Source of the DNA: Struthio camelus
Taxonomy: Eukaryota > Chordata > Aves > Struthioniformes > Struthionidae
Direction of reading: 5' to 3'
NCBI RefSeq assembly: GCF_040807025.1
Contig: NC_090952.1
Span: 16,923,068-16,987,067 of the forward strand
DNA length: 64,000 nucleotides
Position 1 is the stretch's first letter. The number at the start of each line of letters is the position of its first letter. Below, in pieces: positions 49,101-64,000 of the stretch. Below the pieces are notes generated by a model that was not told the DNA's origin, did no database searches, and saw only the letters and a program-made list of their open reading frames with translations. Made by a program: the position numbers and the translations under genes.

Positions 49101-52100
49101 TAAAGCTCGGCTGTGTTAACAGGGAATATGCAGGCTGACTGCACTAGACACTCCGGAGCCAAGGCACCCAAAGCTGGTGGACAGGATAAGTAGGGCATAG
49201 GGACAGGAACAGGCTGCACAGGATCATCCTGCTGCACTGCTCCTGTGCTCTGCAGCCCTGCGAGTTACAAAGCTCATGCCTGGTTCATGCCATAGTAAAG
49301 CAAAGGCAGGTCCTTGCAGAGCGACAGGACGTGGCTCAGGACAAGCCAAAGTCACCTGGACGGCACTGAGTCTTGCAGAGTGTCCCGGACACGGTGGAAG
49401 AGCACCTGGCCCAGGAGGCACATGGTCTGGAAGATGTTCTGCACAGAGTAGATCCTGCCCGTCTGCGTGAGGAGGGGGAGTGGGGCGCTGCGAGTGGGCA
49501 AGGGGCACGTGTCCAGCCTGAGGTGCACACAGAATCACGCCTGTCATTTCCCAGCCTGGTACAGCACAAGCACAGTTTAATATTTGGTGGTGCCCTTCAT
49601 CCTTAGAACAGCTCTGAGCCTTGCCAGGAACACCGCTAAGGAGGCCATCAGCACAGACCTCCACCTCACTGGGCGGGAGAAACCCCCTCCAGCAGCCAAC
49701 AGGTTCTGAGGCACTAGTTTGACTCATGCCAAGCCAGTTGCGGCAATGGATGGTCACCAGACCATCATCTCATAGGGATCGCAGAGGATAGCTCTCCTGC
49801 CACCCTGATGCAACCCTTGACTTACAGGGGGAAAGATGGTTCTGTTTTGGGATTAATTTAGAGACAGTCTCCCCACTGGAGAGAATTTCTCTACTTTCCC
49901 CTTAACTAGCTTTGTGCAAGAGTAGGATTTGCCTGTCACTGCCTCGCATTGATCTGGATCCTCACCCCACCTTGGGGCACCAATGCCAGAGAGCATCAAA
50001 GAAATGCAGACAGCAAGAGGTGCTGATCCCTACCCACCCCAAACAGTTCTGGGTTAGTGCTCACCGCTCGTGGTGCTGGCCTGGGCTGTGCAAAGCCAGC
50101 TGGGCATAGTCACCTGGAGCCCTCTCCCGCCGTGACCTGCTGCTGTGATGGCCCTGTTGGCATCAAACACAACCGTATTAGTGCGGAAACTGCACAAGGC
50201 AGCTTAGGCCGGCACGCGCTGTCTGCAGTACAAGCAGCACAGTTAGCATGAGGAAAGCATTCAGTGGCAGTGGCATTATATGAGCCCCGAACCTGGAGTG
50301 CCAATGCCAGAGAAGGTGGGAAGACATGCTCGGAGCAGGAGGAGGGTTAGCAATGAGGAGGCTGCCTGATATGGGACTCTATTCAGATGAAAAATTTCTT
50401 TTTTTTTTTTGTTTTTTCTTTTTTCACCTTACTTCACTGCTTATTTCCTCACGTTTCACTTGGCAACGTTAAACTAACACAAACCTGGGAATAAGCTTAA
50501 AAGCGGGTTGTTTCCCAGTCTCCTGCCTCCAGCTGATGGGGCATCCCTGTCCTTGCAGCAGGTGTGAGGCCAGTGCTCCACGTTCGCCTGCCAGCTTGTG
50601 TCCTGGAGTTGCGTTCTGGGGCGCAGCCATGCCCCATGTCTCCAGGACAGCCCTGACACCCCACGCCTCTGGGACAGCCCTGACCCGTCACCCTCAGCAG
50701 TGCCCCTCCGAGCAACGCTGCTTGGTCTCGGCCAGTCGTTGAGGTGGTTCCCTCTAGTTTCACCCGTAGTTAGGGGCTGTGCAGCACCAAGGAAGGGGAA
50801 TTTAAAATTTCAGCTGAGAAGGTGGATTCTGAGGAGAAAGACCTAAAACTAACAAAGCCAGGAAAGGCTCTTGAATCCTAGGTAGGTAAAAGCACTTCAG
50901 AAGGCAGAGCAGCAGCTCCAGGCAGTCAAAATAGCCCTACTCATGTCAGAGGCCTCTCTCTGAATTAGTGTACACAAGGTTAAAATCTGCTTTTAAGCCT
51001 GATACCAGATTCTTTTATGCTGCAATGATGAAACAGCTGTCTTACACTTGACCCAGGAGAAACAGTGGTTGAAACACGACTTCAAAAGTACCAGGTGGGG
51101 GGTGGTGGAGGTCTGAATCACAGCTTGCACCTACTCCAGCCTATTTCCCACTCACAAAAAGTGGTCGGAGACCTGGCTCAATCCATGTCCCAGCATACAG
51201 CAGCCCAGCACACAGGTGTGTACTGGTTATGGGGAGAGAAAGAGATCCCAATGCGCCTACACCCTAGCTCCCAGGTAAGGGTGTAGGAAGTAGCACTCCA
51301 GAAAATGAATTCAGACTTGGGCTTATAACAGATGTCTGGAGAAAACCAAACCTTGGGATTGCTCCCCTCCCATGCTCCCACGGGCAGCCCCATCTGCTCT
51401 CAATACAGTACCGATCGTTTGCGTTTCTGGGTGCTTGATCTGCTGGCTACACGCAGAAAAGGGAGTTCCCCAAGTGCAGCAGGCTGAACGGAGGAGTCTG
51501 AGGATTCGTGACCCACAGTAGAGGGGACCTTCCTTTGCTGGTCTAGCAGGATAGGCCTCGGACCAGTATCCATTATTTCTACAGAGAAAACAGAAGAAAG
51601 AATTAAACCAGCTGGAATGTGCCCCTTTGCGCTCAGGACAGGATGGAGGAGAGATCCACCTGTGTAGGAGAGCCAACCCTGTGTCTAGAGTTACCAGAAA
51701 GTACATCAGAAAACCAGGTCTTACAGATGTGAGATGCGGGATAGCCAGGGGAGGCAAGGAGGAAAGCCATTGGATGCATTGCTCCAGGAAAGCAGCAGCA
51801 CCAAGGTTTGGGGGCTGTCTTTCAAAGAGAAGGGCCATGGGTCTTTGCATCCCAATGTGTGGAGTCTACCAAAGGCCAACAGGGAACTATAAGAGATGTG
51901 GAGGGACAGATTCCTCCTTCCCAAACGCTCACCCCAACCCCCACTCCATTCTCAGCCTTGTCGCCTGCAAAGATATCCTCTCAGGCACGCACTAAAATAT
52001 CTGTTCACTTAACCACCCCTTTTCCAGGGAAACATTCTGGTCCTCATCTTTGGGACCAAGACCTGTCCTGCCTTCTGTTGGTTCTATTTGCCCACCTTTC

Positions 52101-52457
52101 CCACCATGCTGCCCTACCTCGTGGAAGAAAGCTGACATCTGCCTTTTTCCTCTCCGCTTGCACAGCAAACTGGTGAGGTCTTTATAATGGGATCCTTCTC
52201 CCTAGGGTGTTACAGAGTCCCACCAAACCTCAGCTACCCCAAAAATAACCCAAATCTTTACCTGCAAGAGAAATCCTATCCGGGATGTGCATCCGAAAGG
52301 AAGGAGGCACATCCTCTGTCGTCGGCTCCTCGTTGACAGGGCTGAAGCCATCTGCTACCTTCAGCCTGTTGGGTACCTGCATGCTTTGATTGATGGCTTC
52401 TGTAAAGAGCAGGTCACAGCGGACTCGATTCAGTTCCAGTCCCCAAAACGGCCACAT
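46004..52457 (-). CDS. FATE1: FATE1/MFF-family tail-anchored protein (FATE1 orthologue by synteny)
   Basis: Exons seen: 52262-52457 (start), 51412-51578, 46542-46620 and 46004-46135 (stop), plus a probable one at 49356-49517. Phase requires one more, unseen, between 51412 and 49517. The visible protein is at least 244 residues. The N-terminus has FTEAINQSMQVPNRLKVADG and FRMHIPDRISLA. These correspond to the YTEGISQRMRVPEKLKV and MQVPERIVVAG blocks of mitochondrial fission factor. The C-terminus has a coiled-coil segment, RISGRLQVLEEQCNGWRRKE, then a hydrophobic anchor ending NTWLWLRR. That resembles FATE1 (RLRALEEQ...LWLWMNQ) and MFF (RLQLLEEE...NSWLWFRR). Position between PRRG3 and CNGA2 makes it FATE1. 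In mammals FATE1 acts at ER-mitochondria contacts and MFF recruits Drp1. Which role the bird protein has is open. Confidence 0.82.
46542..46620 (-). CDS. FATE1: FATE1-like penultimate exon
   Basis: 79 bases between acceptor TTCTCCCCAG and donor AACAG|GTGAGA. It encodes SQETGPALESSLEEVGMAEM and AAMRKQ. Human FATE1 has AQTSLEEFNVLEMEVMRRQ at the same place, directly before the coiled coil. Confidence 0.8.
46621..49355. other. Large intron of the FATE1-like gene, nothing else recognised
   Basis: No further exon of the gene and no antisense gene could be supported here. Confidence 0.5.
49356..49517 (-). CDS. Probable FATE1-like internal exon
   Basis: 162 bases between acceptor TGTGCACCTCAG and donor CGTCCAG|GTGACT. 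In the frame required by the next exon (46620) it is fully open. It reads QTGRIYSVQNIFQTMCLLGQ followed by VLFHRVRDTLQDSVPS. The split Ser codon AG|T joins it to SQETGPALES. No firm similarity to MFF or FATE1 was recognised in this piece, and it needs an unseen exon on its 5' side. Confidence 0.5.
50397..50425 (+). repeat. T-rich homopolymer tract
   Basis: Nearly uninterrupted T run with single C and G breaks, inside an intron of the FATE1-like gene. Confidence 0.7.
51412..51578 (-). CDS. FATE1: FATE1-like second coding exon
   Basis: After acceptor TTTTCTCTGTAG, two bases complete a Glu codon with the G of the previous exon. The exon reads IMDTGPRPILLDQQRKVPST, later LGELPFLRVASRSSTQKRKR, and ends at TCG|GTACTG, a weak donor. 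Its phase fits the first exon. The basic end resembles the linker that follows the N-terminal block in MFF. Confidence 0.65.
52262..52457 (-). CDS. FATE1: FATE1-like first coding exon (MFF-like N-terminal block)
   Basis: Begins with ATG at 52457 (context AAAAAAGATGT), the first Met in frame, and ends at TTGCAG|GTAAAG after 65 codons plus one base. It carries ELNRVRCDLLFTEAINQSMQ and PSFRMHIPDRISLA. An upstream non-coding exon is likely but was not identified. Confidence 0.85.
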
Positions 52458-55400
52458 CTTTTTTGTTTTCCTCTGATCGCTTAGGCAGTCTAGGATTTCA
52501 TATAGAGGAAGAAAAAGCAGCAGACTGCTGAAAGATAGTGGTAGCAAACACCTCTTCAAAACCTGGCATTTGCCTAGGACAACGTAAGTGCTGCAAGGCA
52601 GTTAAAATATAGAGAGAATCAAGGTGAAAGACAGACACCAGAGGAGCTATCCCAGAGAGCGGGGTGTCCCGGGAAGCCCAGCGGCTGGGGCAGGGGTACA
52701 GGGCCCCAGGCAAGCTGACAGCTGCTACAGAGGGGAACTCCAGCCCAGCAAGACGAGAAAGGAGAAAGGTCCTACATCTGTTAGGAGCACACCTAGGAGT
52801 TTAGCACCGAACAGCTCAGTTTATAATGAGTAAAGGGCAATAGTTCAACACATCCACGGGAGGAGTACAGCATACAGTAAGAACTAGTGAAAAAAGAAAA
52901 ACATTTTCCTTCCTGAAATTTTCCTTCCCCTCCTTTGCAGGGGGAGCTCATTTTTGTGTTCAGATGCCTTCAAGGAAAAGTGAGGCTTTCAAAGAACAAA
53001 AGACATGCTTGGATGATAATATTCCAGATTAACACAGGAAAGAACCTGCTCTGTGCCTCAGTTTCCCCTTGGGGGGGGGAAGGGGGGGAAGGACAAGTTG
53101 CGAAGTCCCAGGGCTTTACCGCTGAGAATCGCCCTGGGACCCCTACCTCCTGGGTGCAGTTTTATGGGGCAAGACAAGCAGAGGGCGAACAAGGCATATG
53201 TTTTGGGGAGGGAGGCAGGCGAGGGCTGCAAGGCCAGCCCCCCGGCGCTGATCCCCAGCGCCTGGACGAGCCACGCACACGCACAGCTCCCTCGGCTCTC
53301 CCTGCTGCCGTCCTCGGATCTCGCCATGCCCAAAAAGGTCCCCCTTTGCTTCTAGGTCTAAATCTCCACCATACAAGGCACGCTTGCTGTCCAGCGCAGC
53401 CCAAACAGCCTTGGGAAGGGGAGGTTTGCTCTTTAAAGCTCAAAGGGGAAATACAGGAGGAGTCAAGCAAGCATGAGCGCACATGGGCCCTCACTGCTTT
53501 GATTACATCCTGGGTCTATTTTTAGCACCTCAGTGTCTGATTTCCAGCCCGTCAGGCTCACTCCAAGCCCACAACAGCAAGTGCTGCCCACCGCCACCTT
53601 TACTGACGGCCCTCTGGGCATTTTGGAGCCCTTCAGTTCCCTCCCTCCTGCCCAGCCACGCTCTCCAGCAGAGAAGGCCCTCCGGGCACGACAGGGCCAA
53701 GCGTCTAGACCCAAAGCCCAGGAGGTGCAAACAGTCTTTTCCCTGCTCCAGACTGGAACGGGGGCTGGTTCAGCCCTTCCCGGCCCAAGCGCTGCCAGCG
53801 CCAGAGGTGGCCAAGGCAAAGCCGGACGCACAGCTGGCTGGTTTTCAGCCAGGTTGGTGAATTCACGGGCTTCTGAGCGGGCCAGCGAGCACCGGAGCAA
53901 GGAAGCAGGATGTGTCCTTAACAGCAGCAAGCTATTAACTCACTCCTGTTGTCCTGACCAGCATCCAGCCCCAGCCACATTGGTCCCACAAACGAGTGGA
54001 TCTGGCTCTGGGAATCCATTGTGGCCAGGCAGGGTGGGAGAGACAGTGCCTAGGATGATCGGCATCTCCAGCGATCACCTGCCTCACTCTGCTCTTTCCT
54101 CCTCCTTCATTAAAAACTTTTTAATTAAAGAAATGGAAACTCACCCAGCATTAGCTGCAGCAACCTCCTGCTTCCAGCCGTGTGTAAATAAGAGCCCATC
54201 TCCACAAGCTAGGTTTGCAAATGCCAGCAACAGAGGTGTCTGCGGGCACAGCAGCCCCTGGGCTCATGGGACCCCGGCCGCCCCACACTTTCTCCACTAG
54301 CCACCTCACAACCCCTGCCCAGGTTCAGCATGTCTTCGCATGTGGGGTAGGTAGAGGATCTGAGGCACCAGCATGGGTGACACCAACCAAGAACTGTTCA
54401 GGCATCAGCAACATCCCGGTCCAACACTCCCTCTTCCATGGGCCCCTCATGAGACCTCCCAGTGCCTGTGGCAGCAGAGGCCGCCCTGTACTCTCCTGCC
54501 CCAAACCCCCGCTATACCTCTGCCCAGCCATGATGCCCACACCCTGCTTCTGCCCACCACGGCCCCAAAACCATAAGAAAAGAGGATTTTTCCAGGGACC
54601 TCCCCCCACCCGGGCGGGGGTCAGTAAGTCCCAGGGCTGTCCCAGAGCGGTGTCAGGCACACAGAAGGAGCGCACGTCAGGCCTTCAGCTCCACAGCCTC
54701 CGGCCAAGGAGGCCAGAGGGTTTTCTTTAGCATTTCTGATGCTTTAGAGGAACAAACACCCGCACTGTTTTCATGGCCTGCTCTCTGTGAAACCAGCATA
54801 TATTAATAATAATAAATCTAGAGGGAAGATCCATTCATTTTCTAATCACCTATGAAACAGCTGCAGCTCCCAAAGAGCAGAGATGGGAGGGGAGTGAGAA
54901 GCAGGCTCTGAGAAGACTAAGCTATTAAGACAAAATAAAATTCAGCTGTCAAAATCCATGAGGATAGAAGGCTTAAATGGCTGGATTTCCTCCTTTAACT
55001 TTCTTTAGGGCTTTTCTATTTCCTGCTGAGCGATCCCCCTCACGTCAGCAGAGGGAGACGGCTTCTGAGGCTCAGGTCCTGCCGTTCTCCTTGCACGTGG
55101 AGCGGCAGGGAATTTCCGGCTCACTAAGCCTGTGTGAGCAGCTCTAGAGCTGGGCAAGCCAGGAAAACCTACCCGGGGGGGAAATCGACACTCTCACCCT
55201 GCTCTCCCCACCAGCCTGGGTGGCCCCATACAACCTGACTCGGGGTACCAGCCCTGTTCAGCACTTGTCCTTTACCTCATGGGACCAGGATGCTGGCAGT
55301 GGTGGGAGGTGACACTGCTTGCAGATGCACTCTTTGGCTTGAGGCTATACCTTGTCAAACCAAGAAGAGATGTACTAACACAGAGAAGGATGGTTTTTCA

Positions 55401-57936
55401 CCAGGCTCAGGTCCTACAGGCTACCACAGACAAGAAGCAGAGCCAAGCAGGCCACAGTAAAGCCCAGGTAACCCGCTTTGCCTTCAGCATTGCCCAGCCT
55501 CAGCTTTCCTCCAGCAAGCACCGCGGGATACCCCAAGCAGCCAAGGGCTCAGGGATCCTAAACACAACATCCTTGCTCCGATCAGAGGGACTCCAGGAGC
55601 AGCCCTGCTCACAGAGGAACTCATGACGTGCGCATGGAGCCTGGCTAAACACGCCGCAGCGGTGAGACCTGGGATGAGAGCGGTGCAGGGCTAAGGCTGG
55701 GTCCGCAGCCACAGCTACCCTACGCAAGAGCTCGCAGGCCGGCAGCCTGCTCTGGGTAACGCTCGCGGCTGTGGGCTGCGACAGGAGACAAAACACCGCC
55801 TCAAAGACAGGGTCTTGCTTCTCCCTGCCTCTCCCAAAGACCGCAGCTCAGGCCAGGGAGCAGCAAGCATGGGGCAGGATCCCACGGGAGGGAGCCCCCT
55901 CCACCCCCCGAGGGCGCTCCTGCCAGCGCTGCCCTCTGCCCCGCCGAGGCCAGGGAGCTGGCAAAGCCAGTACCTGCCGTGGCTGGCGTGGCCAGGAGCC
56001 CCGGCAAAGGCTGCCGGGAGCTGCTGAGCACTCCCCGCTCCTCCAGCCCGGAGCTGCCGGTGGGCCCCTGCACCCTCCAGCGCCCCAGCTTGCAAGGGGC
56101 AGGGGAGGCAATTACTTTTTTTGCAGTTTAAGGCAAGTTAACTAACCTGTAAACAACTGCTCTTCCTGCCCCGTGCAGCCAGCCAGGAGGTGATGTCAGC
56201 TAGGGCCCAAACCCTCCCATCCTGGCAGCTCGCCTGGACACGCTTAAAGACACAGCCGGGCTGGTTAATGAGCCGCAGCAGGTACTAATCCACGTGGCTC
56301 CTTCCCTGCGACAGCCAGACATCTGCCGAGCTGGTCTCGCAGGCAGCCTGGTCCAGACCCCCTTCCTCTCTGGCTCCTGCCCAGCTGTGGCGTAGGACGC
56401 GAGGCAGCAGCACGCGGCCAGCGTGTCCTTCGTGGCTCCGCACACCGCACAGCCCCAGAGCGTTTCACACCGAGCCCCGGCGGCTTTCGCCTCCTGGAGC
56501 TAACGGCTTGTCTCAGGCCATGGCCACGCAGCAGCACCAGAAATAGAAATCAGAGCCACGCTGCAAGCACCAGGCCGTGCAGTCTCCTGGAAGGGCTCCA
56601 AGATGAGGCTCTCCTGTCGGTCCTAGGAGCTTTTCTCTCCTTTTCCACAGAGAGACTTTATTGTTTGTACCAAAACACTGCACAGGCGCTGCAGCTGTGC
56701 ACAAGAGCTGCTTTGTGATGGGGCCTGCGTGCACAGCCCACGGGCTAGCAGGCACTGTCTAAAAACTTGCATGAAAGTGGCATTTGTAGGGGTGCAGCTC
56801 CTGTTGCATGTTCCCCAGTTAACATCTCAGCTCTGCTGTGCATCTCGGTGCACCTCTGATTACACAGGGCGACCTATAAAGGGGAATGAGCTGCACCCAC
56901 ATCGTGCCAGCAGCTAGGAGACAAGCAGCCTGGGAGAGGAGAGACAGGACAGCAGTAGTGAGGAGCCACGGATTCTACCTGGGCTGCCTTCTGCCCTGAT
57001 CACAGAGGTAATGAGTTTGCTAGCCCAGTCGAAAGGACTGCCTTTTCCACGGACAAGACCCTGGATCACAGCACTGGGCCTGGCCCATGCAGATCTCCGG
57101 GCTGAGGGAGGGGGAGTTTTCACCATGAGGTTGTTTGTCAGCAGGGCATCTCTTACGTTCAAACCAGATCCTTCGCGTGGCTCCCAGAGATGCTCCCAGT
57201 GCATCTCTGTGCAGCTGTGAGGATGCAGGGGCCCAGCTCCTTGCCAGGCAGGAGGGCAGGCTTTGGCCATCTGAGCACGGAGCTGTGCCAGAGCTAATCT
57301 CGTCTGCCCCTCAGGGGAGTCTGCAGCGATAAAACGATCCATTTGGGATGAACGACAGTTTTAAATACTTCTGAATGGGGACAGAGTCCAAGGCCTGACC
57401 GTAAAATCCGGTTTTGAAAGAGCTTAAAATAAATCCCATGCTGCCCTAGACTTGCTATTTAAAGGGGATTATCTAAGAGGTTTAGGAGCATATATGGGTA
57501 CATCAAGACAACCTGTGTACCTAAATCCCCTCAAAGACTTTAGGAAATGCCTCCACACTTCATCTACCAGTCAGGGCTCGCAGGACGCTTCTCAGATCTC
57601 ACCACGTGCCTGGGAAGTTAGATGCTTCTCTATGATAGGGGTGACTTAGGGCTTCATTCCCAGCCCCACTGCTGCACACCCTGGCTCTCCAGCCCTGCAC
57701 CCAGCTGCACGGGGGAGCCCGTCCCCTCCTCGCTGCTGACCGTGCTGCAGCCGTGCCCAGAGGGGTAGCGGCACCGTTGTCCCACAGCTGCCTCCATGAC
57801 CCGCACACCTCCACCCCACCGTGGAGCTGAGCCAAGCGCCCGCACAAAACACAAACCCAGCTAAGCCCAGGGAGACATCCCCGGTCCCAGGACTCTGGGA
57901 AAAAGCAACCCTGCACCACTCAGACAGTGAGGGTTT
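52458..57936. other. Intergenic stretch between PRRG3 3' end and the FATE1-like gene
   Basis: No gene recognised. GC-rich patches at about 53.1-53.9 and 55.7-56.1 kb produce overlapping open frames on both strands. None has splice-consistent, family-like protein. The FATE1-like promoter should lie in the low-coordinate part. Confidence 0.45.
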
Positions 57937-57942
57937 TTTAAT
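57937..57942 (-). terminator. Candidate PRRG3 poly-A signal (ATTAAA)
   Basis: On the minus strand, AAAACTTGG, TATATTTCTGTGCAAAAAG and TTATTTATTAAAAAA look like the end of a 3' untranslated region, about 3.1 kb past the PRRG3 stop. The hexamer is ATTAAA. No other minus-strand gene in between would use it. This is inferred from sequence style only. Confidence 0.4.
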
Positions 57943-60900
57943 AAATAACTTTTTGCACAGAAATATACCAAGTTTTACAGAATACAAACTGCAGGGACAA
58001 CGACCAAGCATCAAAGACAGAGGATCGAAGAGCGCCCTTCTGTCTCCCTCTGGTCTTTTCCAGGCTCTGACCCTGACGCTCATTGTCAGGTCTTCACATA
58101 ACCCTAGTTTGCTAAGGCCGAGAGGCAAAGTAAAGGCCTGGGAGGAGACAGACAAGGTGCCGGCAGCTGCAACCCCCACAGAGCTTGTGTCCTGCCCCAG
58201 CAATGGCCACGCTGGGTAAACCTTGGCTCTGAGCTGAGCGGACCTGCTGCAAGAGCATTGCTGGGACCAAGGGGGACGGTGGGGTGCAAGGCCACAGGCA
58301 TACAATGGCCTTTCGGTGCTGGTGGAGAGATTGGTGCTGGGGTAAACCCCCAAGGGGTGGCAGTGCTGAGTGTTTCTGGGCTAGCCTGGGCCGGGGGTGG
58401 TGAGCAGGACCTCTTTTTTAACGCATTGTACCTGGGAAAGGCAGGCCCATGGCTTGGACTCTGCAAGTGGCTGCCCTCTTGGCACAGCTCCAGGAAATGG
58501 GACACGCTTGTCCCATAGCAAAGTGCCTGGCTGAGCCCTGCCTTGCCACCGCAACCACCCAATCAGAGGTGCCAGGGCTTGACCCTGCTCCCATCCCACG
58601 GGGGTCCCCAGCTGCCGGTGCCCAGGACGTGCCGTGATCGGTCAGTTCTCACCTGTGCAGCTGTTTCTCGAGGCAGCTCTGATTTTGTGTCATTTCTCTT
58701 CCTGGTTTTGCTGCTTTCCGGGGTTGTGAGGTCTCTTTGTTTCTCTCTGACTCATTCCTTTCTCCACTGAAGACTGGGAAAGCAAGGGAAAAGCCCCAGG
58801 GTGGCCAAAAGGAGATGAGAAGGGTGGGGTGGGGGGGCCAAATGCTCCACTTAGGCCCTCAGCAGTCGCATGGGGTCTGCCCCCTAAGCCAAGGGCTCAT
58901 GCCCCAGTCAGGGGCTCATGCCTGCAGGGAACGGGATTGAAAGGAGAGGAAGGGCAAAAAGCCAGCCCAGAGCATCAGTTCCTGTAAGCCCTTCACCTCC
59001 TTGCGATGCCCCGGGGAGGTGAAAGCCATGGGTCGAGGTGCCCTGGGCTCAGGCCAGGCAGGACAGGGCAGGGAGGTTGCAGACCATGTGGTTAATGGGT
59101 CCCCTGTTCGTGCACACCTGCCCTTGTTTTACCCCGTTAGCCTGTGGTCCTGAAACCCAGCACAACCTACTAGGCCCTGTCCCCTGCTCCCAAGGGACCA
59201 GCCCAGGAGGGAGCACTGCATTTTCAGCTCTCCCAGGGGCACCAGCATGAGATCTCCCCATGTGTTCCCAGACAACAGAGGGATCTCTCAGACCTCTAAG
59301 ATCTAGAAAACTTCTCCACACCCTAATATTTCCCTATGCGAGATGTTTTTGCCCTCCCCTCCAATAAGATGAAATCAAGGGCCCAAGCAGGGTCTGTTCT
59401 TACAGATGAGGAAATTAGAGGCAGCGTCGGAGCAAGAGAGCACCGACTCCAAGGGGACAGACCCTGTCCCACCTTCCAGGCTGCAATACAGCAGCTGGGT
59501 TGGCAGCTAAAGGCACTACCCGACCTGTCTGACGAACAATCCCTGTGCTGCAAGTCTAGGTTGGGGCTGCCTGGGCTCAGCTACACAGCAGGGTCCCACT
59601 GCAATCCTCATTGCCCTCACTACTCCTTCTAGTGCCCCCAGCTATGCAACCAGCCATGAGATGGAGCAGCAGCTGGCCCTCCATGGCCATGGCCACCAAG
59701 CTTTCTGCGCACCCGAGGGTCTTGGAGCACAGCAAGTCCCACAACTTGCCTGCTCTGTGTGATGAAAAGCATTGAAGAGAGGGCCAGGCAGGACAGAGAT
59801 GTTTGGGGTAGGGAAGGAGGCAGTTTTATCTGCTCCCGGTAGAGAGGGTCCATCGACATTCTCCTGCCTGAAGGAGACAGTGGTTCACAGCTGAATGCTG
59901 GGAGAACAACTGAGACGTAGGCCTGCATGGGACCAGGCCAGGCAGGCACTCTGTAACTGCATCACACCTCTGTGGGAGACATCCCACCTCTGTTCAAAGC
60001 CAAAGGATCACCTTTGGCTCAAGGTCAAAAGATCTCACAAGCCAGTTCCACCACAGCCAGACCCCCTGCTCCCGTCATACCCTGGAGGGCTCTGCACCCG
60101 CTCTCCACTTGGCACCCTGCAGCAGGAAAGCAGAGGCCATCAGGGAAGGAACTGCTGGGACACTATTCCAGAATGACTTACCTCACGGACGAGATCACCA
60201 CAGGCCTTCCCTCCTTTCAAAAGGGTTCTAGATCACAAAACACTTCCCAAGCTGCTCCTCCCTGTTCTCCAAACAAACATTATCTCCACAGGCATCACAG
60301 GATAGACGGAGCTACCCACCGTCACCTGGTAGGTAACCCACACATGGAGGGAACTTTCGCTTCTGAACACAAAGTGTGGACACTGACTGTGAGAACAGAG
60401 AGGAATTTGGAGTATCCCTCCTGCATCCCCAACTCCTAATCAGAGCCCCAAGCAGTGAAACAGGGTCTGGTGAAGACTAAGGTCTCAGCGCATCATGAAT
60501 CAGCCCCAGCCAACTTGGGCATGGAAAGGAACAATCCCAAAGACCCCCTCTGTCCCAACACCCATGGGTGCCTTCAGGCTTGTGAGCCAGTGTGCCCATA
60601 TGGTAGGGGTCTGCAGAGCCCCAGGGAGGCAGCAAGGCTGTTTTAATCATGGGAAATGTTATGTCTGTTTGAAGGGGAGGTGAGGAAATCAAATGCACCA
60701 TGGGGAGACCCCCACATTGAGCCAGTAACAAGCTGCCACTCTGCTCTGGCTGCTACAGCACTTATGTGAGTGGGGAGCGGGTGGAAGGAGATGTCCGGCT
60801 GGACTCCAGAGCCATCCCCATTCCCTCCCCAACCCCACTTTGGGACAGCTGTTTTTGGTAAGGAGGGTAAGGCTATTCTGTGATGGCACCAGCTTGTACA

Positions 60901-61006
60901 AGTGGGATGGGGTATCGATTGGCACAGGAAGCGGGTCCCAGGCACGGCGAGGGGTGGGTGTGAGTGTGAGAGTGTGTGAAGTGGCAGGACAGAGGCATCA
61001 GACCCA

Positions 61007-64000
<2,994 letters not shown>

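Noticed and set aside
49373-49606. Plus-strand 77-codon frame with DTVEEHLAQEAHGLEDVLHR
   Set aside because: It is the complement of the minus-strand exon that fits the phase of the FATE1-like gene. It has no splice support on the plus strand.
53533-54300. 255-codon plus-strand frame
   Set aside because: Low-complexity Ser/Pro/Ala-rich, overlapped by frames on the other strand, with no splice or family evidence.

Overview
This is vertebrate, almost certainly avian, nuclear DNA. The genes are split into short exons with GT-AG introns. Two CpG islands are visible, and a 3' end of a CR1 LINE with the usual bird tail sits at about 15.5-15.76 kb. No prokaryotic, organellar or viral gene was recognised. 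All recognised genes lie on the minus strand. Read from high to low coordinates they are PRRG3 (about 62.25-58 kb), a FATE1/MFF-family gene (52.46-46.0 kb), CNGA2 (38.98-32.45 kb) and a decayed diaphanous-formin (DIAPH2-like) locus (17.85-8.29 kb). The first three are in the same order and orientation as PRRG3-FATE1-CNGA2 on human Xq28, so that block appears ancestral.  Region by region: 1-8.29 kb shows no supportable gene. 8.29-17.85 kb holds a row of DIAPH2-homologous exons, collinear with the protein. It starts at a CpG island with an intact-looking first exon. Downstream exons carry stops, a 7-base deletion that shifts the frame, and many substitutions at conserved sites. One intron keeps textbook U12-type AT-AC signals. 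18.24-32.45 kb shows nothing codable (AT-rich, then GC-richer from about 24.6 kb). 32.45-38.98 kb holds five exons of CNGA2, the olfactory-type cyclic-nucleotide-gated channel alpha subunit; only the first coding exon is missing. 40.45-41.65 kb is a second CpG island, upstream of CNGA2. 46.0-52.46 kb is a tail-anchored MFF/FATE1-type gene. It joins an MFF-like N-terminal block to a FATE1-like C-terminus. 57.9-62.25 kb holds the Gla exon, the membrane/tail exon and a probable 3' end of PRRG3; its first exon was not found.  The living genes do not form a pathway: one is a sensory ion channel, one an outer-membrane organelle adaptor and one a vitamin-K-dependent membrane protein. The two most notable observations are the unprocessed DIAPH2-like pseudogene with preserved promoter and U12 intron, and the bird FATE1 homologue that still shows its mitochondrial-fission-factor ancestry. 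All exon boundaries were read by eye from splice signals and reading phase; none was confirmed with transcripts or searches.
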